The notes beneath the pieces were generated by a model. It had not been told where the DNA came from. It saw only the letters and a program-made list of their open reading frames with translations, and did no database searches. Of a DNA stretch of 64,000 nt, positions 19,518-29,585 are shown in pieces; within the stretch, counting starts at the first letter, position 1, and every line of letters begins with the position of its first letter. The position numbers and the translations under genes were made by a program. The DNA is taken from assembly GCF_000016325.1 (NCBI RefSeq), contig NC_009436.1:4402001-4466000 (forward strand), written 5' to 3'. The stretch comes from Enterobacter sp. 638 (GTDB taxonomy: Bacteria > Pseudomonadota > Gammaproteobacteria > Enterobacterales > Enterobacteriaceae).

Positions 19518-20987
19518 ATGACTCTTCGCCATTGTGTCGCTGTCGATTTAGGCGCCTCCAGCGGTCGCGTAATGCTGGCCTGCTATGCCCCTGAACAGCG
19601 CACGCTGACTCTTCGCGAGATCCACCGTTTTGTTAACTGCCTGCAAAAACAGGGCGGCGTGGACACCTGGGATATTGACAGCCTGGAAGCTGAAATCCGC
19701 ACTGGACTGAACAAGGTCTGCGAAGAAGGCATTCTGATTGACAGTATCGGGATTGATACCTGGGGCGTGGATTACGTCCTGCTGGACCGCAACGGCGCGC
19801 GCATCGGTTTGCCGGTGTCATATCGCGACAGCCGCACCGACGGCGTGATGGCCCGCGCCATTGAACAGCTCGGCAAAGCGGATATCTACGGGCGCAGCGG
19901 CATTCAGTTTTTACCGTTCAACACGCTGTACCAGCTGCGTGCGCTGGCGGAACAGCAGCCAGAGTTGATTAAAAACGTCGCTCATGCGCTGCTGATCCCG
20001 GATTACTTCAGCTATCGCCTGACCGGCAATATGAACTGGGAATACACCAACGCCACCACCACGCAGTTGGTCAACATCAACTCGGATAACTGGGATGAAA
20101 ACCTGCTCAACTGGACCGGCGTCTCCGCCGCCTGGTTTGGCACGCCGACGCATCCCGGCAATGTGATCGGTCACTGGATTTGCCCGCTGGGCAATCAAAT
20201 CCCCGTTGTCGCGGTAGCAAGCCACGACACCGCCAGCGCCGTGATTGCCTCTCCGCTCGCCAGTCAAGACGCGGCGTATCTCTCGTCCGGCACCTGGTCG
20301 TTGATGGGTTTTGAGAGCAAAACGCCGTACACCAGCGATGCGGCGCTGGCTGCCAACATCACCAACGAAGGTGGCGCGGAAGGCCGCTATCGGGTGCTGA
20401 AAAATATCATGGGGCTGTGGCTGCTCCAGCGCGTGCTGAAAGAGCAAAACGTCTCCGACCTGTCGGCGCTGATCGCCGATACCGAGACGCTGGCGGCGTG
20501 CCGTTTCGTGATCAACCCGAACGACGATCGCTTTATCAACCCGGCCAATATGAGCACCGAAATCCAGGCCGCCTGCCGCGAAACAAACCAGCCTGTTCCT
20601 AACACTCCAGCTGAACTGGCGCGCTGTATTTTCGACAGCCTCGCCTTGCTGTATGCCGACGTGCTGCAGGAGTTGGCAACGCTGCGCGGTAAACCGTTCA
20701 GCCAGTTACACATCGTGGGCGGCGGCTGCCAGAACCGGCTGCTGAATCAGCTGTGTGCCGACGCCTGCGGGATCACCGTCGTGGCGGGTCCTGTCGAGGC
20801 GTCCACGCTCGGCAATATCGGCATCCAGTTGATGACGCTGGACGAACTCACCAACGTGGACGATTTCCGCACCGTGGTCACGGGCAACTACGCCCTCACC
20901 ACGTTTACCCCTCATTCCTGCCATGAAATTGCCCGCTACCGAGCGCAGTTTCAGCAAAAACGACTGACTAAGGAGCTTTGCGCATGA
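19518..20987 (+). CDS. rhaB: L-rhamnulokinase
   Basis: 489 residues, the family length. FGGY-kinase features are present: [12 protein letters not shown] at the N-terminus (phosphate-1 loop), [26 protein letters not shown], and [11 protein letters not shown]. It phosphorylates L-rhamnulose at O-1. AGGA precedes the ATG; the longer upstream frame is non-coding. It overlaps rhaA by four bases (ATGA), indicating translational coupling. Confidence 0.97.
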   Translation: MTLRHCVAVDLGASSGRVMLACYAPEQRTLTLREIHRFVNCLQKQGGVDTWDIDSLEAEIRTGLNKVCEEGILIDSIGIDTWGVDYVLLDRNGARIGLPVSYRDSRTDGVMARAIEQLGKADIYGRSGIQFLPFNTLYQLRALAEQQPELIKNVAHALLIPDYFSYRLTGNMNWEYTNATTTQLVNINSDNWDENLLNWTGVSAAWFGTPTHPGNVIGHWICPLGNQIPVVAVASHDTASAVIASPLASQDAAYLSSGTWSLMGFESKTPYTSDAALAANITNEGGAEGRYRVLKNIMGLWLLQRVLKEQNVSDLSALIADTETLAACRFVINPNDDRFINPANMSTEIQAACRETNQPVPNTPAELARCIFDSLALLYADVLQELATLRGKPFSQLHIVGGGCQNRLLNQLCADACGITVVAGPVEASTLGNIGIQLMTLDELTNVDDFRTVVTGNYALTTFTPHSCHEIARYRAQFQQKRLTKELCA

Positions 20988-22243
20988 CCACTCAACTTGA
21001 ACAAGCCTGGGAACTGGCTAAACAGCGTTTCGCCGCCGTCGGCGTAGATGTCGAAGAGGCGCTGCGTCAGCTCGATCGTCTGCCGGTTTCCATGCACTGC
21101 TGGCAAGGCGATGACGTCGCAGGCTTTGAAAATACCGGCGCCGCGCTGACGGGGGGTATTCAGGCCACCGGTAACTATCCAGGTAAAGCACGTAACGCGA
21201 CCGAGCTGCGCGCCGACCTGGAGCTGGCGCTGAGCTTAATCCCCGGCCCAAAACGCCTGAATCTGCATGCGATTTACCACGAAGCCCCGGAGCCGGTCGG
21301 GCGTAACGAAATCAAACCGGAACACTTTAAGAACTGGGTTGAGTGGGCAAAAGCCAACAAACTCGGGCTGGATTTCAATCCGTCCTGCTTCTCGCATCCG
21401 CTGAGCGCCGACGGTTTTACTCTGTCTCACGCAGATGATGAAATTCGCCAGTTCTGGATCGACCACGTCAAGGCCAGCCGCCGCGTGTCCGCTTATTTTG
21501 GCGAACAGCTGGGCACGCCGTCGGTGATGAACATCTGGATCCCGGACGGCATGAAAGACATCACCGTCGACCGTCTTGCCCCACGTCAGCGCCTGCTGGC
21601 CGCGCTCGATGAGATCATCAGCGAAAAGATAAATCCGGCGCATCACATTGATGCCGTGGAAAGCAAACTGTTCGGTATCGGCGCGGAGAGCTACACCGTT
21701 GGCTCAAATGAGTTCTACATGGGTTACGCCACCAGCCGCCAGACCGCGCTGTGCCTGGATGCCGGCCACTTCCATCCAACGGAAGTGATCTCCGACAAAA
21801 TCTCTGCCGCCATGCTCTACGTGCCGCGCCTGCTGCTGCACGTCAGCCGTCCGGTGCGTTGGGACAGTGACCACGTGGTGCTGCTGGATGACGAAACCCA
21901 GGCCATCGCCAGCGAAATCATCCGTCACGATCTGTTCGACCGCGTGCACATTGGGCTCGACTTCTTTGACGCCTCGATCAACCGCATCGCCGCGTGGGTG
22001 ATTGGTACGCGCAACATGAAAAAAGCCCTGCTGCGCGCGCTGCTTGAGCCTACGGCTGCACTGAAGCAGCTCGAAGAAAACGGCGATTACACCGCACGTC
22101 TAGCACTGCTGGAAGAGCAAAAATCCCTGCCGTGGCAGGCCATCTGGGAAATGTACTGCCAGCGCAACGACGCGCCAGCCGGTAGCCAGTGGCTGGACAA
22201 CGTGCGGGCATATGAGAAAGAGGTGTTGAGCCAGCGCGGGTAA
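20984..22243 (+). CDS. rhaA: L-rhamnose isomerase
   Basis: 419 residues, as in E. coli. The TIM-barrel enzyme isomerises L-rhamnose to L-rhamnulose using Mn2+/Zn2+. Metal-site stretches [46 protein letters not shown] and [14 protein letters not shown] are complete. AAGGAG lies at the end of rhaB. A repeat pair separates it from rhaD. Confidence 0.98.
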   Translation: MTTQLEQAWELAKQRFAAVGVDVEEALRQLDRLPVSMHCWQGDDVAGFENTGAALTGGIQATGNYPGKARNATELRADLELALSLIPGPKRLNLHAIYHEAPEPVGRNEIKPEHFKNWVEWAKANKLGLDFNPSCFSHPLSADGFTLSHADDEIRQFWIDHVKASRRVSAYFGEQLGTPSVMNIWIPDGMKDITVDRLAPRQRLLAALDEIISEKINPAHHIDAVESKLFGIGAESYTVGSNEFYMGYATSRQTALCLDAGHFHPTEVISDKISAAMLYVPRLLLHVSRPVRWDSDHVVLLDDETQAIASEIIRHDLFDRVHIGLDFFDASINRIAAWVIGTRNMKKALLRALLEPTAALKQLEENGDYTARLALLEEQKSLPWQAIWEMYCQRNDAPAGSQWLDNVRAYEKEVLSQRG

Positions 22244-22248
22244 TTTTG

Positions 22249-22335
22249 CCCTCACCCCGCCCTCTCCCACAGGGAGAGGGAGAAGACCGCACCGAACAGT
22301 CCCCTCTCCCTGTGGGAGAGGGCTAGGGTGAGGGC
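22249..22335. repeat. Paired palindromic element inside the rha operon (rhaA-rhaD)
   Basis: CCCTCACCCCGCCCTCTCCC...GGGAGAGGG followed by CCCCTCTCCC...GGGAGAGGGCTAGGGTGAGGG. Same family as at 413-519, here within an operon. It could protect upstream rhaBA mRNA from 3' decay. Confidence 0.85.
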
Positions 22336-22361
22336 ATCAGGCCTCACCGAATATCAGATTT

Positions 22362-22393
22362 TGTAGGCCGGGCAAGCTCCGCGCCACCCGGCA
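22362..22393. repeat. Second-type REP unit before rhaD
   Basis: TGTAGGCCGGGCAAGC...GCGCCACCCGGCA has the form of the classical E. coli REP (GTAGGCCGGATAAG...CATCCGGC). It directly follows the other repeat type and ends 20 bp before the rhaD start. Confidence 0.7.
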
Positions 22394-22413
22394 CTTTGAA
22401 GGAAAGAGAAACT

Positions 22414-23244
22414 ATGCAGACCATCACCAACGCCTGGTTCGTCCAGGGCATGATTAAAGCCACTACCGACGCCTGGCTGAAAGGCTGGGACGAGCGCAAC
22501 GGCGGCAACCTGACGCTGCGTCTTGACAATGCGGACATCGCACCGTTCGAAGCGGATTTTCACCAAAAGCCGCGCTATATCGCGCTGAGCCAGCCGATGC
22601 CGCTGCTCGCCAACACGGCGTTTATCGTCACCGGCTCCGGTAAGTTCTTCCGCAACGTGCAGCTCGATCCGACCGCGAATTTAGGCGTGGTAAAAGTGGA
22701 CAGCGACGGCGCGGGCTATCACATTCTTTGGGGACTGACGAACGAAGCGGTACCGACGTCTGAGCTGCCAGCGCATTTCCTCTCCCACTGCGAACGTATC
22801 AAAGCGACCGATGGGAAAGACCGCGTGATCATGCACTGTCATGCCACCAACCTGATCGCACTGACTTACGTGCTGGAGAACGACAGCGCGTTTATCACCC
22901 GCAAACTGTGGGAAGGCAGCACCGAATGTCTGGTGGTGTTCCCGGACGGCGTGGGCATTTTGCCGTGGATGGTGCCGGGTACCGATGAGATCGGCCAGGC
23001 GACGGCGCAAGACATGCAAAAACATTCGTTGGTGCTGTGGCCGTTCCACGGTGTGTTCGGCAGCGGTCCAACGCTGGATGAAGCCTTTGGCCTGATCGAT
23101 ACCGCCGAGAAATCCGCCGAAGTGTTAGTCAAAGTCTATTCCATGGGCGGAATGAAACAGACCATTACTCAGGAAGAACTGATTGCACTGGGCAAACGCT
23201 TTGGCGTGACCCCGATGAAATCGGCGTTAGAGCTGTACAAATAA
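22414..23244 (+). CDS. rhaD: Rhamnulose-1-phosphate aldolase
   Basis: 276 residues of the class II aldolase/adducin family. It splits L-rhamnulose 1-phosphate into dihydroxyacetone phosphate and L-lactaldehyde. Zinc ligands are in [12 protein letters not shown] and [27 protein letters not shown] is the phosphate-binding region. GGAAAGAG lies 5' of the ATG. A 7-bp stem (CGCCCCG/CGGGGCG, 23253-23276) without a T-run follows the stop. Confidence 0.97.
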   Translation: MQTITNAWFVQGMIKATTDAWLKGWDERNGGNLTLRLDNADIAPFEADFHQKPRYIALSQPMPLLANTAFIVTGSGKFFRNVQLDPTANLGVVKVDSDGAGYHILWGLTNEAVPTSELPAHFLSHCERIKATDGKDRVIMHCHATNLIALTYVLENDSAFITRKLWEGSTECLVVFPDGVGILPWMVPGTDEIGQATAQDMQKHSLVLWPFHGVFGSGPTLDEAFGLIDTAEKSAEVLVKVYSMGGMKQTITQEELIALGKRFGVTPMKSALELYK

Positions 23245-23326
23245 GAACATCGCGCCCCGCTCACTGAGACGGGGCGAAACCACCTGCAATCCCTACACAA
23301 ATCACTTATTCAGTGGAGTAAAAGCA

Positions 23327-24313
23327 ATGAAAATAAAACTAAGCTTAATCCTCACCGTTGCCGCTCTGGCGTTGTCCGGTTCCGCAGTAGCAGAAGTTAA
23401 AATCGCCCTGGTGGCGAAATCCCTCGGAAATGGATTCTTCGAAGCCGCGAACGTCGGCGCGCAGGAGGCGGCCAAAGAGTTAGGTGATGTCAAAGTGATT
23501 TACACCGGTCCAACGACGACCACCGCCGAAGCGCAGATCGAAGTGCTGAACGGGTTGATCGCACAAGGTGTCGATGCGATCGCCATTTCCGCTAACGATC
23601 CGGATGCCCTGGTTCCGGTACTCAAGAAAGCTATGCAGCGCGGCATCAAAGTGGTGTCGTGGGATTCTGGCGTGGCGAAAGCCGGGCGTCAGATCCATCT
23701 GAATCCTTCTAATAACGCGCTGATCGGCGAAACCAACGTTAAGCTGGCGGCTGATGCATTGAAAGCCCTGAACGTGGAAAAAGGGGATGTGGCGGTACTG
23801 AGCGCGACACCAACCTCCACCAACCAGAACACCTGGATTGCCGAGATGAAAAAGGTGCTGCCGAAGTACCCGTCCGTCAATCTGGTGACCGTGGCCTACG
23901 GCGACGATCTCTCTGACAAAAGCTACCGCGAAGCGGTTGGCCTGCTGAAAACCTATCCTGATTTGAAAGTGATTGTCTCGCCATCCTCCGTCGGCATTGT
24001 CGCTGCCGCGCAGGCAGTGAAAGACCAGGGCAAAATCGGCAAAGTGTATGTCACCGGTCTGGGCTTGCCGTCTGAAATGGCGGGCGCGGTGAAATCGGGC
24101 GCGAGCAAAAGCTTCGCCATCTGGAACCCCATCGATCTCGGCTATGCCGCAACCTATCTGGCGGACGATCTGGTGAAAGGCACCGCCACCAAAGATGAAG
24201 CCAGCATGGGCAAACTGGGCAAAGTGAAGCTGGATGCCGACGGCAGCGGCGCGATGGCTGAGCCGTTCGTCTACGATGCCAGCAACATTGATAAGTTCTC
24301 TAAGATTTTCTAA
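23327..24313 (+). CDS. Rhamnose-type ABC importer, periplasmic sugar-binding protein
   Basis: 328 residues with signal peptide MKIKLSLILTVAALALSGSAVA. The type-1 periplasmic-binding (CUT2) fold is clear: [55 protein letters not shown]. Its position in the rha operon implies rhamnose; it resembles the rhizobial rhamnose transporter component (called RhaS there, a name clash) and LsrB. TGGAG precedes the ATG. A repeat pair lies between it and the ATPase gene, as often seen after over-produced binding-protein genes. Confidence 0.88.
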   Translation: MKIKLSLILTVAALALSGSAVAEVKIALVAKSLGNGFFEAANVGAQEAAKELGDVKVIYTGPTTTTAEAQIEVLNGLIAQGVDAIAISANDPDALVPVLKKAMQRGIKVVSWDSGVAKAGRQIHLNPSNNALIGETNVKLAADALKALNVEKGDVAVLSATPTSTNQNTWIAEMKKVLPKYPSVNLVTVAYGDDLSDKSYREAVGLLKTYPDLKVIVSPSSVGIVAAAQAVKDQGKIGKVYVTGLGLPSEMAGAVKSGASKSFAIWNPIDLGYAATYLADDLVKGTATKDEASMGKLGKVKLDADGSGAMAEPFVYDASNIDKFSKIF

Positions 24314-24314
24314 T

Positions 24315-24385
24315 CCCCTCACCCTCTCCCAAAGGGAAAGGGAACGTTACCCCCCTCTCCCTGTGGGAGAGGGCCGGGGTGAGGG
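24315..24385. repeat. Paired palindromic element after the binding-protein gene
   Basis: CCCCTCACCCTCTCCC...GGGAAAGGG and CCCCTCTCCC...GGGAGAGGGCCGGGGTGAGGG, starting 2 bp after the TAA. The location mirrors the malE-malF REP of E. coli, which keeps the binding-protein mRNA more stable than that of the membrane components. Confidence 0.85.
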
Positions 24386-24446
24386 CATCAGACCGCACGC
24401 CCCCTAACCCTCTTCCGAGGGGAGGCGGATACTACGGAGAACTATC

Positions 24447-25949
24447 ATGACCCCATTGCTTCAACTTAAGGGCATCACCAAGATTTTCCCTGGTGTGCGC
24501 GCCCTTGAGAACGTGCAGCTTGAGCTTTGGCCCGGCAAAGTCACCGCCCTTATCGGCGAAAATGGCGCGGGCAAATCGACGCTGGTCAAAGTGATGACCG
24601 GTATTTACCAGCCTGAAGAGGGCGAAATCCTCTACAAAGCGATCCCCATTCAGCTCCCAACACCGGAATCGGCGCACAAAGTCGGGATCACCGCCATTCA
24701 TCAGGAAACCGTGCTGTTCGATGAACTGTCGGTGACCGAAAATATTTTCGTCGGTCAGTATCTGCACAAAGGCTTTTTCAAAAAGCTCGACTGGCCGGAA
24801 ATGCACCGTCGCGCGCAGGAGATTTTGTCGCGTCTCGAGGTACAGATTGACCCGCGCGCCACGCTCAAAACCCTGAGCATTGCCCAGCGTCATATGGTGG
24901 CTATTGCCCGTGCGCTGTCGTTTGAGGCGCAGGTGGTGATCCTCGACGAACCCACAGCCGCGCTGTCTCAGCATGAAATTCTCGAGTTCTATCACATCGT
25001 TGAGCGCTTAAAGCAGGAAGGCAAAGCCATTCTGTTTATCTCGCACAAATTCGACGAGATTTTCGAACTGGCGGATCACTACACCATTTTGCGCGACGGC
25101 GTGTTTGTCGGCGCGGGCGCGATGAATGAGATCACCGAAGAACGCATGGTCTCGATGATGGTGGGTCGCGCTATCACCCAAACTTTCCCAAAAGTGGAAT
25201 GCGAAAAAGGCGAGACGGTACTGGAGGTCAACGATCTCTGCCATCCGACGGAATTCGCGCACATTTCGTTTTCACTGCGCAAAGGCGAAATCCTTGGCTT
25301 TTACGGCCTGGTCGGTGCAGGACGTACCGAGCTGATGCAGGCGTTGTCTGGCGTCACGCGCCCGTCTTCCGGGGAAATCGTGCTGAACGGCAAAGCGCAA
25401 CAGTTCCGCCAGCCGTCCGATGCCATCAAAGCGGGGATTGTCTGCGTACCGGAAGAGCGGCAAAAACAGGGGGCGATTATTGCCCTGCCGATTGCGCAAA
25501 ATATCAGCCTGCCGCAGCTCGGCAAGCTCAACCCCAACGGCGTGTTGAATGACCACCGCGAATGGGCGCTGGCGGACGAATACGCTACGCGTCTGCAGGT
25601 GAAGGCTTTTAGCTGGAAACAGCCGGTCGAAACGCTCTCTGGCGGCAATCAGCAAAAAGTGGTTATCGGCAAATGGCTGGCGACGCATCCTGACGTGATT
25701 ATCCTCGATGAGCCGACAAAAGGCATCGATATCGGCTCAAAAGCGGCCGTTCATCAGTTTATGTCAGAACTGGTTGGACAGGGGCTGGCGGTGATCATGG
25801 TGTCGTCAGAACTGCCGGAAGTAATGGGCATGGCTGACCGCATCATCGTGATGCACGAGGGGCTGATGGTGGCGGAATACAGCGCAGGTGGTGCGACGGC
25901 GGAAACCATCGTCAGCGCGGCCAGCGGTGCAAAACAGGAGGCTGCGTAA
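24447..25949 (+). CDS. Rhamnose-type ABC importer, double ATPase subunit
   Basis: 500 residues with two tandem ABC domains, the CUT2 arrangement. The first has Walker A GENGAGKST (37-45) and Walker B VVILDEPTAALS. The second has a degenerate Walker A GLVGAGRTEL, the signature LSGGNQQKVVIGKWL and VIILDEPTKGIDIGSKAAVH. Its TAA overlaps the next ATG by one base (TAATG). It corresponds to the rhizobial RhaT ATPase, not to the RhaT symporter above. Confidence 0.9.
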   Translation: MTPLLQLKGITKIFPGVRALENVQLELWPGKVTALIGENGAGKSTLVKVMTGIYQPEEGEILYKAIPIQLPTPESAHKVGITAIHQETVLFDELSVTENIFVGQYLHKGFFKKLDWPEMHRRAQEILSRLEVQIDPRATLKTLSIAQRHMVAIARALSFEAQVVILDEPTAALSQHEILEFYHIVERLKQEGKAILFISHKFDEIFELADHYTILRDGVFVGAGAMNEITEERMVSMMVGRAITQTFPKVECEKGETVLEVNDLCHPTEFAHISFSLRKGEILGFYGLVGAGRTELMQALSGVTRPSSGEIVLNGKAQQFRQPSDAIKAGIVCVPEERQKQGAIIALPIAQNISLPQLGKLNPNGVLNDHREWALADEYATRLQVKAFSWKQPVETLSGGNQQKVVIGKWLATHPDVIILDEPTKGIDIGSKAAVHQFMSELVGQGLAVIMVSSELPEVMGMADRIIVMHEGLMVAEYSAGGATAETIVSAASGAKQEAA

Positions 25950-26953
25950 TGATCAAGCAACTGCTGAAGCACCGTGAGGCGCTGCTCGGCGCCGTAATCA
26001 TGCTGATGATTCTCGCCATCGGCAGCCGCGTGCCGTCATTTATCGCGCCGGGCAATCTGGTGGAGATGTTTAACGACACCTCCATTCTGATCATTCTCGC
26101 GCTCGGCCAGATGATGGTTTTACTGACCAAAGGCATCGACCTGTCGATGGCGGCAAACCTGGCGCTGACCGGGATGATTGTCGCGCTGATTAATTTCCAT
26201 TATCCGGATGTTCCCGTCTGGGCGCTGCTGATTCTGGCCACTGGGCTTGGGTTGCTGATGGGCGCGATCAACGGCCTGCTGGTGTGGAAGCTCGGCATCC
26301 CGGCGATTGTGGTGACGCTCGGCACCATGAGCATTTACCGCGGAATTATCTTTTTGCTCTCCGGCGGCGGCTGGGTGAACTCCAACCAGATGGGCACGGA
26401 TTTTCTCGCCCTGCCGCGCACAGCGATTTTAGGTTTGCCCGTGCTGAGCTGGTGTGCGGTTGCCGCGCTGCTGTTGGTGGGCTATTTCCTGCGCTACAGC
26501 CGTACCGGGCGCGCCCTTTACACCGCGGGCGGCAACGCGACGGCGGCGTATTACACAGGGATTAACGCCGGAAAAATGCAGTTCGTCAGCTTCTGCCTGT
26601 CGGGCGCGCTGGCCGGATTCTGCGGCTATCTGTGGATCTCGCGCTTCGCGGTGGCGTACGTCGACGTGGCAAACGGGTTTGAGCTGCAAGTCGTGGCGGC
26701 GTGCGTCATTGGCGGCATCAGCACCATGGGCGGCACCGGACGTGTCCTGGGCTGCCTGTTCGGCGCGCTGTTCCTCGGCGTTATCAATAACGCGCTGCCG
26801 GTGATTGGCGTTTCGCCGTTCTGGCAAATGGCGATTTCAGGCACGGTGATCGTGATTGCGGTGCTGCTTAACGAGCGCGGCAATAAACGCAAAGGACGGC
26901 TGATCTTGCGCGATGCCGCGCTGGCACGTCAGAAACAGGCGGTGAACTCATGA
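25949..26953 (+). CDS. Rhamnose-type ABC importer, permease 1
   Basis: 334 residues with about 8-10 helices. The CUT2 permease motifs LTKGIDLSMAANLALTGM and YTAGGNATAAYYTGINAGKMQFVSFCLSGALAGFCG are present. It pairs with the next gene as a heterodimeric inner-membrane channel. It overlaps both neighbours (1 and 4 bases). Confidence 0.9.
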   Translation: MIKQLLKHREALLGAVIMLMILAIGSRVPSFIAPGNLVEMFNDTSILIILALGQMMVLLTKGIDLSMAANLALTGMIVALINFHYPDVPVWALLILATGLGLLMGAINGLLVWKLGIPAIVVTLGTMSIYRGIIFLLSGGGWVNSNQMGTDFLALPRTAILGLPVLSWCAVAALLLVGYFLRYSRTGRALYTAGGNATAAYYTGINAGKMQFVSFCLSGALAGFCGYLWISRFAVAYVDVANGFELQVVAACVIGGISTMGGTGRVLGCLFGALFLGVINNALPVIGVSPFWQMAISGTVIVIAVLLNERGNKRKGRLILRDAALARQKQAVNS

Positions 26954-27954
26954 GCAAAATAATAACGTCGGAAGAGATGAACAATACGCCTGTTCCAGCG
27001 GGAATTTTCCAGCGTCTGCTGTGCTGGGAAGGATTTTTGCTGGCCGTGACCCTGGCGGTGTTTGTGGTCAATGCTTTCGCCTCGCCCTATTTTCTTGATA
27101 TCTGGAATCTGTCGGACGCGACGTTTAACTTCACCGAAAAGGCGATCATCGTGCTGCCGATGGCGATGCTGATTATCGCCCGTGAAATCGATCTGTCAGT
27201 GGCGTCCACTATCGCGCTGAGTTCCACGGTGATGGGCTTTTGCGCGGCGGCGGGCGTGGATACGCCGCTGCTGGTCTGTGTGGGATTAGGCGTCGGGCTG
27301 CTGTGCGGATTGTTCAACGGCCTGCTGGTGACCCGCTTTAATCTGTCGTCGATTGTCATCACCATCGGCACCATGAGCCTGTATCGCGGCATTACCTACA
27401 TTTTGCTCGGTGATCAGGCGCTGAACAGCTATCCCGAAAGTTTCGCCTGGCTGGGTCAAGGCTACGTGTGGGGCGCGCTGTCATTCGAATTCGCGCTGTT
27501 TATCGTGCTGGCCGCGGTGTTTGCCTTCGTGTTGCATCGCACCAACTTTGGCCGACGCACCTACGCCATCGGCAACAATCCGACCGGGGCCTGGTATTCC
27601 GGCATCAACGTGAAACGTCACAACTTACTGCTGTTTGCGCTTGTGGGGCTGATGTCCGGGCTGGCGTCGGTATTGCTCACCTCGCGTTTAGGCAGCACGC
27701 GCCCGACGATTGCGATGGGCTGGGAATTGGCAGTGGTGACGATGGCGGTGCTCGGCGGCGTCAATATTCTCGGCGGGTCCGGCAGCATGGTGGGCGTGAT
27801 TATCGCCGCCTTCCTGATGGGGCTGGTGACCTTTGGCCTGAGCCTGCTGAATGTGCCCGGCATTGTGATGTCGGTGATCATCGGCGCGATGCTGATTGTG
27901 GTGATCTCCCTGCCGATTATCACCCGCCGGATGATGCAACGCAGACGGATTTGA
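26950..27954 (+). CDS. Rhamnose-type ABC importer, permease 2
   Basis: 334 residues. It has IIAREIDLSVASTIALSSTVMG and YAIGNNPTGAWYSGINVKRHNLLLFALVGLMSGLASVLLTSRLGSTRP, typical of the second permease of the rhamnose/AI-2 type importers. It starts inside the stop of permease 1 (ATGA). A repeat pair follows before the lactaldehyde reductase gene. Confidence 0.9.
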   Translation: MSKIITSEEMNNTPVPAGIFQRLLCWEGFLLAVTLAVFVVNAFASPYFLDIWNLSDATFNFTEKAIIVLPMAMLIIAREIDLSVASTIALSSTVMGFCAAAGVDTPLLVCVGLGVGLLCGLFNGLLVTRFNLSSIVITIGTMSLYRGITYILLGDQALNSYPESFAWLGQGYVWGALSFEFALFIVLAAVFAFVLHRTNFGRRTYAIGNNPTGAWYSGINVKRHNLLLFALVGLMSGLASVLLTSRLGSTRPTIAMGWELAVVTMAVLGGVNILGGSGSMVGVIIAAFLMGLVTFGLSLLNVPGIVMSVIIGAMLIVVISLPIITRRMMQRRRI

Positions 27955-27956
27955 GT

Positions 27957-28046
27957 CCCCTCACCCCACCCTCTCCCAAAGGGAGAGGGTGAAAAGGCGC
28001 ACCGAGCAGTCCCTTCTCCCCTCTGCGGAGAAGGTAGGGCGAGGGG
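27957..28046. repeat. Paired palindromic element, permease 2 - reductase gap
   Basis: CCCCTCACCCCACCCTCTCCC...GGGAGAGGG and CCCTTCTCCCCTCTGCGGAG...GGTAGGGCGAGGGG. The second unit is more diverged than in other copies. Third insertion of this family within the rha operon. Confidence 0.82.
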
Positions 28047-28084
28047 AACAGGATTTCCCAAAATCAATGTTAAGGAGAATTATC

Positions 28085-29233
28085 ATGAGCTTTATGTTGG
28101 CGCTTCCCAAAATCAGCCTGCACGGCGCGGGCGCAATCGGCGATATGGTCAATCTGGTGGCAAACAAGCAGTGGGGAAAAGCACTGATTGTTACCGACGG
28201 GCAGTTGGTGAAAATGGGGCTGCTCGACAGCCTCTTCACCGCGCTGGACGCCCATCAGATGTCTTATCATCTGTTCGATGACGTGTTTCCAAATCCAACC
28301 GAAGCGCTGGTGCAGAAAGGGTTCGCGGCGTATCAGGATGCGGACTGCGATTACCTGATCGCTTTCGGCGGCGGCAGCCCGATTGATACCGCGAAGGCGA
28401 TTAAAATCCTGACGGCGAATCCTGGCCCGTCCACCGCTTATTCTGGCGTCGGGAAAGTCAAAAACACGGGCGTGCCGCTGGTGGCGATCAATACCACTGC
28501 GGGCACGGCGGCGGAGATGACCAGCAACGCGGTGATTATCGATACCGCGCGCCAGGTGAAAGAAGTCATTATTGATTCCAATATTATCCCGGATATCGCC
28601 GTCGATGACGCCAGCGTGATGCTCGATATTCCCGCGTCCGTCACTGCCGCAACGGGCATGGATGCGCTGACGCACGCCATCGAAGCCTATGTGTCTGTCG
28701 GCGCGCACCCGCTGACCGACGCCAACGCGCTGGAAGCTATTCGCCTGATCGCGCTGTGGCTGCCGAAAGCGGTTGATGACGGGCATAACCTGCACGCCCG
28801 TGAGCAGATGGCTTTTGGGCAGTATCTGGCGGGCATGGCGTTTAACAGCGCCGGTCTGGGTCTGGTGCACGCTCTGGCGCATCAGCCAGGCGCGACGCAC
28901 AACCTGCCGCACGGCGTGTGCAACGCTATTCTCCTGCCGATCATCGAAAACTTTAACCGCCCTAATGCGGTCGCACGTTTTGCCCTCGTGGCCCAGGCGA
29001 TGGGTGTCGAGACGCGTGGAATGAGCGACGACGCGGCAAGCCAGTCAGCGATTCAGGCCATACGCGACCTGAGCACGCGCGTCGGTATTCCATCGGGATT
29101 CAGCCAGCTTGGCGTCACCAAAGCGGATATCGAAGGCTGGCTCGACAAAGCGCTCGCCGACCCGTGCGCACCGTGCAACCCGCGTACCGCCAGCCGCGAC
29201 GAGGTTCGCGAGCTGTATCTGGAGGCATTATGA
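28085..29233 (+). CDS. fucO: Lactaldehyde reductase (FucO-like iron alcohol dehydrogenase)
   Basis: 382 residues of the group III iron-dependent alcohol dehydrogenases. NAD-binding [14 protein letters not shown] and [16 protein letters not shown] are followed by the metal ligands in [12 protein letters not shown] and [24 protein letters not shown]. It reduces the L-lactaldehyde made by RhaD to 1,2-propanediol. In E. coli fucO sits in the fucose regulon; here a copy is in the rha operon, coupled to rhaM by a four-base overlap. AAGGAGA precedes the ATG. The symbol is by family; RhaO would be another name. Confidence 0.88.
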   Translation: MSFMLALPKISLHGAGAIGDMVNLVANKQWGKALIVTDGQLVKMGLLDSLFTALDAHQMSYHLFDDVFPNPTEALVQKGFAAYQDADCDYLIAFGGGSPIDTAKAIKILTANPGPSTAYSGVGKVKNTGVPLVAINTTAGTAAEMTSNAVIIDTARQVKEVIIDSNIIPDIAVDDASVMLDIPASVTAATGMDALTHAIEAYVSVGAHPLTDANALEAIRLIALWLPKAVDDGHNLHAREQMAFGQYLAGMAFNSAGLGLVHALAHQPGATHNLPHGVCNAILLPIIENFNRPNAVARFALVAQAMGVETRGMSDDAASQSAIQAIRDLSTRVGIPSGFSQLGVTKADIEGWLDKALADPCAPCNPRTASRDEVRELYLEAL

Positions 29234-29544
29234 TCCGCAAAGCTTTTGTGATGCAGGTGAACCCAGATTCACACGATGAATATGAACGCCGCCACACGCC
29301 GATCTGGCCAGAACTTGAATCGGTGTTGAAAGACCACGGTGCGCACCATTACGCCATTTATCTGGATAAAGCCCGTAATCTGCTGTTTGCGACTGTCGAG
29401 ATTGAATCGGAGGAGCGCTGGAACGCAGTGGCACATACTGACGTTTGCCAGCGCTGGTGGAAACACATGCGTGATGTGATGCCCTCAAATCCGGACAACA
29501 GCCCGGTGAGTGCAGAACTGAAAGAGGTGTTTTACCTGGATTAA
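29230..29544 (+). CDS. rhaM: L-rhamnose mutarotase
   Basis: 104 residues, nearly identical to E. coli RhaM ([34 protein letters not shown]). The dimeric alpha-beta barrel interconverts alpha and beta rhamnose; H, Y and W in those motifs form the active site. Last gene of the rha operon. Confidence 0.97.
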   Translation: MIRKAFVMQVNPDSHDEYERRHTPIWPELESVLKDHGAHHYAIYLDKARNLLFATVEIESEERWNAVAHTDVCQRWWKHMRDVMPSNPDNSPVSAELKEVFYLD

Positions 29545-29552
29545 GTGCTTTG

Positions 29553-29577
29553 CGCTGCCGCATGAACTGCGGCAGCG
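29553..29577 (+). terminator. Hairpin between rhaM and the convergent permease
   Basis: CGCTGCCGCA, loop TGAAC, TGCGGCAGCG is a perfect 10-bp stem followed by TCCTGGTTTT. The T-run is short and displaced; probable terminator of the rha operon. Confidence 0.6.
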
Positions 29578-29585
29578 TCCTGGTT

